The notes under the pieces are model-generated. The model saw nothing but the letters and a program-made list of their open reading frames with translations, was not told where the DNA came from and did not search any database. From assembly GCF_011839805.1 (NCBI RefSeq), contig NZ_VWPY01000048.1:1-32695 (forward strand): a stretch of 32,695 nucleotides of DNA, written 5' to 3'. Source of the stretch: Kineococcus rubinsiae (GTDB lineage: Bacteria > Actinomycetota > Actinomycetes > Actinomycetales > Kineococcaceae). Positions 1 through 7,309 of the stretch are shown piece after piece; positions within the stretch are counted from its first letter, which is position 1, and the number at the start of each line of letters is the position of its first letter. The position numbers and the translations under genes are program-made.

Positions 1-2086
1 GGCGCGACGGCGAGCGGCGGGGCAGCGCCGAGGGCGTGCCGGGCGCGGGCGGCGAGACGACGGGCGGGGCGTCCACCGCGGCCGCGGCGGTGAGCGCGTC
101 GGGCAGCGCCGGCGGCGCGACCGGCTGCGCGAGAGCGGGTCCGTCGTCCACAGAGGATCCCGCGTCCGCGAAGGGTGCGGCGTCCAGGGCGCGGAGCTCC
201 GGCTGCCCGGCGCTCACGCTGCCGGGCACGAAGTGCGCGGGCCCGAGGACGAGGGTGACCGTGGTCCCCTCGCCCTCGACGGAGTCGAAGTGCACGTCGA
301 CGTCGAGGCGGCCGGCGAGGCGGCCGACGACGAAGAACCCGAGGCGCTGGGCGCCGACGAACTCGCTGGCGCGCCCGCCCGAGATGCGCTGCTGCGCCTG
401 CTCGATCTCGTCCGCGTCCATGCCGAGGCCGGAGTCGGCGATGGCGACGACGACGCCGCGCTCGTCCTCGCTGGTGCTGACGACGACCCGGCTGCCGGGG
501 TCGGAGAAGTGCGTGGCGTTCTCGAGGAGCTCCGCCACGAGGTGCGAGACGGTGAGGGCGAGGTGGCCGACCACCGGCGGGTCGACGCGCAGGGACAGGT
601 CGATGCGGTCGTAGTGCTCGATCTCCCCGGCCGCGGTGCGGATGACGTCGCTCAGCGGCAGGGCGCGGCGCAGGCGGCGGCCCGTGGTGATGCCGGCCAG
701 GACGAGCAGGGACTCGGCGTTGCGGCGCATGCGGGTCGCGAGGTGGTCGAGGGTGAAGAGGTCCTCGAGGGTGCCCGGGTCGGTCTCGTCGCGCTCCAGC
801 TGGTCCAGGAACGCGAGCTGGCGGGCCAGCAGCGTCTGGTCGCGGCGGGCGACGTTGACGAAGGTCTCGGCGATCGAGTCGCGCAGCGCGGCCTGGTCGC
901 GGGCGATGCCCAGGGTGGTGGCGCCGAGGTCGTCGATGACGGCGCCGAGGCGGCCCAGCTCGTCGGTCCCGCCGTCGGCGACGCGCACGAGCTCCGCGTC
1001 CGCGGGGTCGCGGTCGGCGCCGGCGCGCTCGACGGCGCGGGGCAGCTCCTCGCGGGCGCGGACGGCCGCGGCGGCGACGCGGCGCAGGCGGCCGGCGATG
1101 TCGCGGGCGACGGTCGTGGCCAGCAGGACGGCCAGGGCGACGACCAGCAGGCTGGCGAGGGCGAGCAGGACGGAGGTCCGGAGCGCCGCGCCCGCCCGGT
1201 CGTCGGCGACGCGGGTGACGTCGTCGGCCACGACGGCCGCGGCGGCGGACAGGCCGGCGACGAGGCGGGAGGAGTCGTCGAGCCACTGCTGGGCGTCCAG
1301 GGCGGGGACGCCGTCGCCGGCGGTGGTGAAGGTGGCCCGGGCCTCCTCCACCCTCGCGCGGGCGGCGGCGGTGTCCGGGGCGGCGAGGACGGCGTCGACG
1401 GAGCGGGTGAGGCCGGCGGGCAGGCGGCGGGCCTGGGCGGCGAGGACGTCCTGCTGGGCGACGGCGGCGCTGCGCGCCTGGCCGAGCTCAGCGGTGCCGA
1501 GGCCCGCGAGGACGAGCAGGCCGGCGGCCTGCTCGCGGGAGGCGGCCTCGCCCTGCTGGGCGAGGGAGGCGGCGGCGGCCTGGCGCCGGGCCAGGTCGCG
1601 GTCGGCGGTGTCGTCGGCGACGGCGAGCGTCAGGTCGGCGTAGTCGTCGGCGAGGGCGCTGTAGCCGCCGAGCGTCTGGGCGGCGGTGGTGCTGCCGCCG
1701 GTGACGCTCGCGCGGACGCGCTGCAGCTGCCGCGGCGGGACGGCGGTGGCCGCGGTCGCGGTGCCGGCGTCGAGCTCCACCTCGGCCAGGGCGGCGGTGA
1801 GCGCGGTGTCGGCGGCGTCGGTCCGGCGGCGCGCGGCGTCGAGGTCCGCGGCCGTGACCGCGTCCGAGCCGGCGAGCAGCTGGACGCTGAGCAGGCGCTC
1901 GCGCTGAAGCGCGACGAGGAAGGTGGCGCCCTCGTCGCTGGTCGCGGCGAAGCGGGCGGCGTCGCGGGTCTCGCGCACGGTCGAGAGCTGCTGCGCGTTG
2001 ACCGCGACGGCGGTGCCGAGCAGCACGAGCAGCGGCACGACGAGGAGGACCAGCAGCTTCGCTCTGATGCTCAGGTTCCGCAGCAT
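1..2086 (-). CDS. CvnA-like sensor histidine kinase with NIT domain (partial, 3' end off window)
   Basis: Membrane sensor kinase of the conservon (Cvn) type; about 695 codons are visible and the frame is still open at base 1. A transmembrane segment lies at about residues 10-30, followed by a long Ala-rich extracytoplasmic helical region fitting the nitrate/nitrite-sensing (NIT) domain, a second transmembrane segment at about 302-325, a HAMP-like linker, a DHLATRMRR phospho-acceptor-type helix near 445-453 and an ATPase domain. The ATPase N-box reads ELLENATHFS and the G1-box DSGLGM. The Pro/Ala-rich tail after about residue 620 is typical of CvnA proteins. The ATG at 2086 is preceded by GGAAGG with 5-nt spacing. 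In other actinobacteria such kinases head operons with roadblock/LC7, DUF742 and small GTPase genes, which would lie to the left, outside the window. The ligand is unknown. Family assignment is confident; the Cvn label is inferred from sequence style. Confidence 0.9.
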   Translation of the reverse strand, partial: MLRNLSIRAKLLVLLVVPLLVLLGTAVAVNAQQLSTVRETRDAARFAATSDEGATFLVALQRERLLSVQLLAGSDAVTAADLDAARRRTDAADTALTAALAEVELDAGTATAATAVPPRQLQRVRASVTGGSTTAAQTLGGYSALADDYADLTLAVADDTADRDLARRQAAAASLAQQGEAASREQAAGLLVLAGLGTAELGQARSAAVAQQDVLAAQARRLPAGLTRSVDAVLAAPDTAAARARVEEARATFTTAGDGVPALDAQQWLDDSSRLVAGLSAAAAVVADDVTRVADDRAGAALRTSVLLALASLLVVALAVLLATTVARDIAGRLRRVAAAAVRAREELPRAVERAGADRDPADAELVRVADGGTDELGRLGAVIDDLGATTLGIARDQAALRDSIAETFVNVARRDQTLLARQLAFLDQLERDETDPGTLEDLFTLDHLATRMRRNAESLLVLAGITTGRRLRRALPLSDVIRTAAGEIEHYDRIDLSLRVDPPVVGHLALTVSHLVAELLENATHFSDPGSRVVVSTSEDERGVVVAIADSGLGMDADEIEQAQQRISGGRASEFVGAQRLGFFVVGRLAGRLDVDVHFDSVEGEGTTVTLVLGPAHFVPGSVSAGQPELRALDAAPFADAGSSVDDGPALAQPVAPPALPDALTAAAAVDAPPVVSPPAPGTPSALPRRSPSR

Positions 2087-2226
2087 GTCGACCTTCCGTA
2101 CGCACGAGGGTCACCACCGTCGGGTGGGGACGTCACCCGGCCCATCGGCACCTCATGCCTCCGGGTTGAGCGCGGGTGCGTCACCGGATTCGCCCGATCG
2201 GCCCAGCCACCCGTGGCGCGCCCCCC

Positions 2227-2258
2227 TTGACAGTGACACACAGTCACTTCATGTGTCA
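2227..2258. promoter_or_regulatory. Candidate promoter/operator between kinase and MobA-like gene
   Basis: TTGACA at 2227-2232 is a perfect -35-like hexamer. It abuts an inverted repeat, TGACACA (2234-2240) and TGTGTCA (2252-2258), which contains a second smaller repeat, GTGAC/GTCAC (2233-2237, 2242-2246). This is the most A/T-rich part of a 222-nt intergenic gap between divergent genes. No convincing -10 box follows on the plus strand, so either direction is possible. Confidence 0.4.
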
Positions 2259-2296
2259 GCTCTGCGACGGAGTCGGTGGCGGGGGCGCCCGCGCGG

Positions 2297-2302
2297 CACA
2301 CT
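2297..2302 (+). promoter_or_regulatory. -10-like box for leaderless MobA-like gene
   Basis: CACACT lies exactly 6 nt before the GTG at 2309 and no Shine-Dalgarno sequence is present. The spacing fits a leaderless transcript beginning at the start codon. No clear -35 is visible. Confidence 0.4.
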
Positions 2303-2308
2303 CCCCGG

Positions 2309-2941
2309 GTGAGCTCCGCCGACGCCGTGACCGTGCTGGTCCTGGCGGGCGGCGAGGGCACCCGCTTCGCGCGGCACCGGCCCGGGGCGGACAAGCTGCT
2401 GGAACCGGTGGCCTACGCCGGCCCGCTGCCCACCCTCGTCGCCGACCTGCTCGCCGCCGGCCTGCCCGTGGTCGTCGTCGGGCCGCCCCGGGCGCTGCCC
2501 GCCGGGGTGCGGCAGGTGCGCGAGGAGCCGCCGGGCGGCGGTCCGCTCGCGGGGGTGGCGGCCGGGCTGGAGCTCGTCGGGACCGGGGTCGTCGTCGTCC
2601 TCGGCGGGGACCACCCGTTCGCGGCCGCCGCGGTCCCGCGGCTCGTGCGGGCCCTGCGGACGGCGGCCCCCGGCGTCGACGTCGCGGTGGGCGTCGACCC
2701 CGGCGGGCGGCGCCAGCCCCTGCTCTCGGCCCACCGGACCGCCGCCGTCCGCCACCGGCTCGCGGGCCTGCCCGCCGTGGCGGGGCAGCCGCTGCGCGCG
2801 CTGTTCGCGGGCCGCGTCGCCGAGGTGGACGTCAGCGCCGAGGAGGCCCTCGACGTGGACACCCCCGAGGACCTCGCCGCGGCGCGCGCGGTGCTGGACC
2901 GGCGCCGGACCGGGAGCGCGGACGGGCCTGGCCGGACGTAG
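2309..2941 (+). CDS. MobA-like NTP transferase (molybdenum cofactor guanylyltransferase family)
   Basis: A 210-aa single-domain nucleotidyltransferase of the MobA-like NTP_transf_3 type, which transfers a nucleotide monophosphate to a cofactor or sugar phosphate. The N-terminal signature is LVLAGGEGTRF followed by DKLLEPV. Compared with the classical LAGG-S-RMG-DK motif it has about five extra residues (ARHRPGA region) before the Asp-Lys. A central GGDHPF takes the place of the metal-binding Asp-x-Pro motif, and the C-terminal DVDTPEDLAAA is typical of the fold. The GTG at 2309 is preferred over an in-frame codon at 2276 because homology begins here and a -10-like box sits 6 nt upstream. No other molybdopterin genes are nearby, so substrate specificity (GTP for MobA, CTP for MocA, or other) is open. 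Confidence 0.8.
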   Translation: MSSADAVTVLVLAGGEGTRFARHRPGADKLLEPVAYAGPLPTLVADLLAAGLPVVVVGPPRALPAGVRQVREEPPGGGPLAGVAAGLELVGTGVVVVLGGDHPFAAAAVPRLVRALRTAAPGVDVAVGVDPGGRRQPLLSAHRTAAVRHRLAGLPAVAGQPLRALFAGRVAEVDVSAEEALDVDTPEDLAAARAVLDRRRTGSADGPGRT

Positions 2942-2944
2942 TGT
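2939..2944 (+). promoter_or_regulatory. -10 box TAGTGT overlapping the upstream stop codon
   Basis: TAGTGT ends 6 nt before the GTG at 2951. Its first three bases are the TAG stop codon of the MobA-like gene. The geometry fits a leaderless transcript of the quinone oxidoreductase gene. Confidence 0.5.
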
Positions 2945-2950
2945 CGCCGC

Positions 2951-3949
2951 GTGCGCGCGATCACCATCCGGGAGCCGGGCGGCCCCGACGTCCTGACCCT
3001 CAGCGACCTGCCCGACCCGGTGCCCGGCCCCGGCGAGGTCCTCGTCGACGTGGCCGCCGCGGGCGTCAACCGCGCCGACCTGTCGCAGCGCGAGGGCCAC
3101 TACCCCCCGCCGCCCGGGGCGCCCGAGCACCCGGGCCTGGAGGTCTCCGGCTGGGTGTCCGCGCTCGGTGAGGGCGTCACGGGGTGGAGCGTGGGCGAGC
3201 CGGTCTGCGCGCTGCTCGCGGGCGGCGGCTACGCGGAGAAGGTCGCCGTGCCCGTCGGCCAGCTGCTCCCGGTCCCCGAGGGGGTCACGGTCGTCGACGC
3301 GGCCGCGCTGCCCGAGGTCGCGTGCACGGTGTGGAGCAACGTCTTCATGCTCGCGGCGCTGCGGCCCGGCGAGCTGCTGCTCGTGCACGGCGGTTCCAGC
3401 GGCATCGGGACGATGGCCGTGCAGATCGCCCGCCAGGTCGGGGCGCGCGTCGCGGTGACCGCGGGTTCCGCCGCGAAGCTCGCCGCGTGCGCCGAGCTCG
3501 GCGCCGAGGTGCTCGTGAACTACCGCGAGGACGACTTCGTCGAGGCCGTCCGCGCCGCCACCGACGGGCGCGGCGCCGACGTCGTGCTCGACGTCGTGGG
3601 CGCGAAGTACCTGCAGCGCAACGTGGAGGTGCTCGCCACGGGTGGCCGCCTCGTCGTCATCGGGATGCAGGGCGGGCGCACGGCCGAGCTCGACCTGGGC
3701 GTCCTCATGGCCAAGCGGGCCTCGATCCACTCCACCGGGCTGCGCGCCCGGCCGCTGGCGGAGAAGGCCGCCATCGTCGCGAGCGTGCGCGACCACGTGT
3801 GGCCGCTGCTGGCGGACGGGGTCGTGCGCCCCGTGGTCGCCGACCGGCTGCCGCTGGCCGAGGCGGCCCGCGCCCACACCGTGCTGACCGAGTCCCAGCA
3901 CGTCGGGAAGGTCCTGCTGACCACCGGCCTGGCCGCCCCCACCTCGTGA
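2951..3949 (+). CDS. NAD(P)H quinone oxidoreductase, PIG3/TP53I3 type (MDR superfamily)
   Basis: A 332-aa zinc-free medium-chain reductase of the PIG3 family; known members reduce quinones using NADPH in the cytosol. The N-terminal GroES-like half includes AAAGVNRADLSQREGHYPPP and PGLEVSGWV, characteristic of the PIG3 branch. The Rossmann half has the nucleotide-binding stretch HGGSSGIGTMAVQIA near residues 145-159 and ends with a typical ESQHVGKVLL tail. The catalytic zinc ligands of alcohol dehydrogenases are absent, as expected. The GTG start is supported by the TAGTGT box 6 nt upstream. Its stop codon overlaps the start of the GH15 gene (GTGA at 3946-3949), so the two are translationally coupled even though their chemistry is unrelated. 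Confidence 0.9.
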   Translation: MRAITIREPGGPDVLTLSDLPDPVPGPGEVLVDVAAAGVNRADLSQREGHYPPPPGAPEHPGLEVSGWVSALGEGVTGWSVGEPVCALLAGGGYAEKVAVPVGQLLPVPEGVTVVDAAALPEVACTVWSNVFMLAALRPGELLLVHGGSSGIGTMAVQIARQVGARVAVTAGSAAKLAACAELGAEVLVNYREDDFVEAVRAATDGRGADVVLDVVGAKYLQRNVEVLATGGRLVVIGMQGGRTAELDLGVLMAKRASIHSTGLRARPLAEKAAIVASVRDHVWPLLADGVVRPVVADRLPLAEAARAHTVLTESQHVGKVLLTTGLAAPTS

Positions 3950-5712
3950 GCGGCGCCTCCACCGCCCGCGAGCTCGCCCGGGAGTTCCCGCCGCAGGTGC
4001 TGCGCGACTACGCGCTCATCGCCGACGGGGCCCGCGGGGCCCTGGTCGGCCCGCGCGGGGACATGGTGTGGCTGTGCGCGCCGGACTGGCACGACGACGC
4101 CGTGCTGTCCGCCCTGCTCGGCGGCCGCGGGGTCTTCGCGGTCACCCCCACGCACCCCTTCGTCTGGGGCGGCGGCTACGAGGACGGGTCGCTGATCTTC
4201 CGGCACCGCTGGACCAGCCGCGGCGACGGCACGGTCGAGTGCCGCGACACCCTGGCCATGCCGAGCGACCCGCGGCGCGCCGTGGTGCTGCGGCGCATCG
4301 TGGCCGCGATCGGCGACGGCGAGGTGGAGGTGGTGCTCGACCTGCGCGCCCGCTTCGGCACGCAGGCGCTCCGGAGCCTGCGCCGCGACGACGCGGGGCG
4401 CTGGCACGGCCGCACCGGGGACCTGCACGTGCGCATCAGCGGGATGGCGGACGCGGTCGTGCGCGACGGCGTGCTGCGGATGCCGCTGACCGTCCCGGCC
4501 GGGGACCAGCACGACCTCGTCCTCGAGGTCGGCACGGCCGTCCCGGACGAGCCCGTCGACCCCGACCACGCGTGGGAGTCCACGGCGCACACCTGGAGCG
4601 AGGCCGTGCCCGAGGTCCCGCACTCCGTCGCCCCCGTGGACGCGCGGCACTCCTACGCCGTGGTCCGCGGCCTGACGTCGGACTCCGGCGGCATGGTCGC
4701 GGCCGCGACGATGTCGCTGCCCGAGCACGCCGAGCACGGGCGCAGCTACGACTACCGCTACGCGTGGGTGCGCGACCAGTGCTACGCGGGGCTCGCGATG
4801 GCCGCCTGCGGCACGCCGCTCGCGCTGTTCGACACCCTGGTGCGCTTCGTCGTCGCCCGCGTCCTCGCCGACGGCGACCGGCTGGTGCCGGCCTACACGG
4901 TCCACGGCGCACCGGTGCCCGAGGAGCGCTCGACGGGCCTGCCCGGCTACCCGGGCGGCTGGGACGTCGCCGGCAACCACGTGCGCGACCAGTTCCAGCT
5001 CGACGTCTACGGGGTGGTCCTGCAGCTGCTGGCCGCGGCCGCGGAGCACGACCGGCTCGACGCGGACGGGGCGCGCGCGGTGACGGTGGCGGTCGCAGCC
5101 GTCGAGGCGCGCTGGCGGGAGCCCGAGGCGGGCATCTGGGAGATCGACGACGACGTCTGGACGCACTCGCGGCTGGAGTGCGTGGCCGGGCTGCGCAGCG
5201 TCGCGGCCGTGGTGCCGCCCGGGCAGGCGGCGCGCACGGCGGCGCTGGCGGACGCGATCCTCGCCGAGACGTCGCGGACCTCGCTGCACCCCGAGCTGGG
5301 CCGGTGGCAGCGCAGCCCCGACCGCCCCGGCGTGGACGCGGCCCTGCTGCGCCCGGCCCTGCACGGCGCGCTGCCCGTGGACGACCCGCGGACGACGGCG
5401 ACGCTGGAGGGGGTGCTCGCCGACCTCGTGGTCGACCACCACGTCTACCGCTACTCCCCCGACTCGATGCCGCTGGGCTCGACCGAGGGGGCGTTCGTGC
5501 TCTGCGGGTTCATCACCGCTGAGGCGCTGTTCGCGGCCGGCCGCGAGGTCGAGGCCTTCCGCTTCTTCGAGCGCAACCGGGCCGCGTGCGGTCCCGCCGC
5601 GCTGCTCGCCGAGGAGTACGACGTCTCCCAGCGGCAGCTGCGGGGCAACCTGCCCCAGGCGTTCGTGCACGCGGCCCTGCTGTCGAGCTCCGTGCGGCTC
5701 AACGGCCGCTGA
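3946..5712 (+). CDS. Glycoside hydrolase family 15 protein (glucoamylase/trehalase-like)
   Basis: A 588-aa two-domain GH15 enzyme that would release glucose from alpha-glucans or trehalose by an inverting mechanism. An N-terminal beta-sandwich (to about residue 240) has the bacterial GH15 opening LRDYALIADGARGALVGPRG. It is followed by an alpha/alpha-barrel with YDYRYAWVRD near residue 268, NHVRDQFQLDVYG near 345, GIWE with probable general acid E399, and AEEYD with probable general base E556/E557, then GNLPQAFVHAALL. No signal peptide is seen, so it is likely cytoplasmic, as for many actinobacterial GH15 trehalases and glucoamylases. The GTG start overlaps the preceding stop (GTGA). The motifs do not decide between trehalose, maltooligosaccharides and other substrates. 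Confidence 0.92.
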   Translation: MSGASTARELAREFPPQVLRDYALIADGARGALVGPRGDMVWLCAPDWHDDAVLSALLGGRGVFAVTPTHPFVWGGGYEDGSLIFRHRWTSRGDGTVECRDTLAMPSDPRRAVVLRRIVAAIGDGEVEVVLDLRARFGTQALRSLRRDDAGRWHGRTGDLHVRISGMADAVVRDGVLRMPLTVPAGDQHDLVLEVGTAVPDEPVDPDHAWESTAHTWSEAVPEVPHSVAPVDARHSYAVVRGLTSDSGGMVAAATMSLPEHAEHGRSYDYRYAWVRDQCYAGLAMAACGTPLALFDTLVRFVVARVLADGDRLVPAYTVHGAPVPEERSTGLPGYPGGWDVAGNHVRDQFQLDVYGVVLQLLAAAAEHDRLDADGARAVTVAVAAVEARWREPEAGIWEIDDDVWTHSRLECVAGLRSVAAVVPPGQAARTAALADAILAETSRTSLHPELGRWQRSPDRPGVDAALLRPALHGALPVDDPRTTATLEGVLADLVVDHHVYRYSPDSMPLGSTEGAFVLCGFITAEALFAAGREVEAFRFFERNRAACGPAALLAEEYDVSQRQLRGNLPQAFVHAALLSSSVRLNGR

Positions 5713-5741
5713 GCCGCACGGAGCCCTCGCTCACCCGGGGA

Positions 5742-6272
5742 TCACTCGGCGGAGGGAGCCTCGGTGGCGGTGCTGCTGTCGCTGCCCTCGGTGCCGCTCG
5801 CGCTCACGGCGACCGGTGCGGCCGTCGTGACCTCGATGCGGCGGGCCGGGGTGGTGGCGTGCGCGCCGGCGACGCGCACGGTCAGGACGCCCGCGTCGTA
5901 GGTGGCGCTCACGGCGTCGGCCCCGACGGAGGTCGGCAGCGTGAAGACGCGGCGGAAGGTGCCGTAGCGGACCTCCCGCAGGCCGCGCCCGCGCTGGGAC
6001 TCCTCGCGGATGTCCTTGCGCTCGCCGCGCACGACGAGCCGCTCGCCGTCGACCTCGACGGTCACGTCGGCCGCGACGTCGACGCCCGGCAGGTCCAGGC
6101 GGACGAGCGCGTCGTCACCGTCGCGGACGACCTCCGCCGCGGGGACGGGGCGGCCGCTCGGCACGGTGCGGACCGCGACGGGCGCGAACGCCGTCCGGAC
6201 CAGGGTGTCGAACGGGGTGGTGAACTGCGCGTCGCGACCGCTGCGGACGGACGCCCAGGACTGGGTGCTCAC
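5742..6272 (-). CDS. Hsp20 / alpha-crystallin family small heat-shock protein
   Basis: A 176-aa ATP-independent holdase that should bind unfolding proteins in the cytoplasm. The alpha-crystallin domain runs from about residue 45 to 145: VRLDLPGVD, VEVDGERLVVRGERK, the REVRYGTFRRVFTLP segment typical of actinobacterial Hsp20/Hsp18, then YDAGVLTVRVA. The C-terminal tail is Ser/Thr/Ala-rich and lacks an obvious I-x-I motif. The GTG at 6272 has GAGGAG about 6 nt upstream. It is convergent with the GH15 gene (29-nt gap) and divergent from the ketose epimerase. A HAIR-like inverted repeat at 6328-6348 suggests HspR control. Confidence 0.93.
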   Translation of the reverse strand: MSTQSWASVRSGRDAQFTTPFDTLVRTAFAPVAVRTVPSGRPVPAAEVVRDGDDALVRLDLPGVDVAADVTVEVDGERLVVRGERKDIREESQRGRGLREVRYGTFRRVFTLPTSVGADAVSATYDAGVLTVRVAGAHATTPARRIEVTTAAPVAVSASGTEGSDSSTATEAPSAE

Positions 6273-6327
6273 GATGTTCTCCTCGTTCTCGTCGGCGCTC
6301 TCGGTTGAGCGCCTTCGACGGCATCAA

Positions 6328-6348
6328 CCTGAGTGCACACGGCTCAAT
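6328..6348 (-). promoter_or_regulatory. HAIR-like element (candidate HspR operator) upstream of Hsp20
   Basis: Read on the minus strand: ATTGAGC, 7-nt spacer, ACTCAGG. The HspR-associated inverted repeat consensus is CTTGAGT-N7-ACTCAAG, so 11 of 14 arm positions match with exact spacing. It lies 56 nt upstream of the Hsp20 GTG. A further TTGAGC half-site is at 6305-6310. Confidence 0.65.
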
Positions 6349-6371
6349 TCCGTGTTCGCCGTGAGCGTGAG

Positions 6372-6377
6372 TAGGGT
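6372..6377 (+). promoter_or_regulatory. -10 box for ketose epimerase operon
   Basis: TAGGGT matches TANNNT and lies 35 nt upstream of the GTG at 6413, leaving a short leader with a GAGGAG ribosome-binding site. No strong -35 is visible. Confidence 0.45.
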
Positions 6378-6412
6378 CGCGGCGACAGGAGCTCGACGAC
6401 GAGGAGACTGCC

Positions 6413-7309
6413 GTGCCCGACCTGCCCCGCCCCGCCAACCCCCTGGGCTGCCACGCCCTCGTCTGGGCCGGGGGGCTGAGCCCCGAGGACATCGAGCGGG
6501 CCGTCACCCGCACGGCCGCAGCCGGTTTCGACCTGCTGGAGTTCTCCCTCCACGACTCGACCAGCCTCGACGTGGCCGGCACGAAGGCCCTGCTGGCCGA
6601 GCACGGCCTGGCCGTGGCCTGCTCGCGGGGGCTCGCCTTCGACGCGGACATCTCCAGCGAGGACCCGGCCGTCGTGGACCGCGGCGCGAAGCTGCTCATG
6701 GACTCCCTCGAGGTCGTCGCCGGTCTCGGCGGGACGATGCTCGCGGGGGCCCTGTACTCGGCCCTCGGCAAGTACTCCGCCCCGCTCACGCCGGGCGGGC
6801 GGGAGAACGTCGTCCGGGTGCTGCGCGAGACGGCGCAGGAGGCGCGCGGGCGCGGGGTCACGCTCGGGCTGGAGATCTGCAACCGCTACGAGACGAACGT
6901 GGTGAACACCGCCCACGACGCGCTGCGCCTCGCCGACGACGTGGGCGAGGACAACCTCGTGATCCACCTCGACACATACCACATGAACATCGAGGAGGAC
7001 GACCTCGTCCGCCCCGTGCTGGAGGTCGGCGACCGCCTCGGCTACGTCCACATCGGCGAGAACCACCGCGGGTACCTGGGTTCCGGGCACCTCGACTTCC
7101 CGGCGTTCTTCCACGCCCTGCTGGACATCGGCTACACGGGCCCGATCACGTTCGAGAGCTTCTCCTCGGCGGTCGTCTCGCGCGGGCTCTCGAACGACCT
7201 GGCCATCTGGCGCAACCTCTGGGACGACGGCGACGACCTCGCGGCGCACGCGCGGCGGTTCGTCGGCGACCACCTGCTCGCCGCCTCGCACGCCTCCCAG
7301 CGGCGGTGA
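6413..7309 (+). CDS. Ketose 3-epimerase (D-tagatose/D-psicose 3-epimerase family)
   Basis: A 298-aa TIM-barrel sugar isomerase/epimerase that would interconvert ketoses at C3 (for example fructose/psicose, tagatose/sorbose, ribulose/xylulose types). The four metal ligands of the family are all in place: E154 (GLEICNRYE), D187 (HLDTYHMN), H213 (YVHIGEN) and E248 (TFESFSS). These positions are offset by two from the well-known E-D-H-E set of the Agrobacterium D-psicose 3-epimerase. The NTAHDAL and HMNIEEDD stretches are also characteristic. The GTG start has GAGGAG 7 nt upstream. The stop overlaps the start of the next SDR gene (GTGA), so the pair probably acts on a common sugar. The natural substrate cannot be read from sequence. 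Confidence 0.87.
   Translation: MPDLPRPANPLGCHALVWAGGLSPEDIERAVTRTAAAGFDLLEFSLHDSTSLDVAGTKALLAEHGLAVACSRGLAFDADISSEDPAVVDRGAKLLMDSLEVVAGLGGTMLAGALYSALGKYSAPLTPGGRENVVRVLRETAQEARGRGVTLGLEICNRYETNVVNTAHDALRLADDVGEDNLVIHLDTYHMNIEEDDLVRPVLEVGDRLGYVHIGENHRGYLGSGHLDFPAFFHALLDIGYTGPITFESFSSAVVSRGLSNDLAIWRNLWDDGDDLAAHARRFVGDHLLAASHASQRR

Noticed and set aside
233-2230. Long plus-strand open frame of 665 codons opposite the sensor kinase
   Set aside because: Low-complexity Gly/Ala/Val/Asp sequence without domains. It is the antisense shadow of the NIT-domain kinase, expected when third positions are nearly all G or C.
3520-5670. 716-codon minus-strand frame opposite the quinone reductase and GH15 genes
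   Set aside because: No recognisable motif; both plus-strand genes under it have full catalytic signatures.
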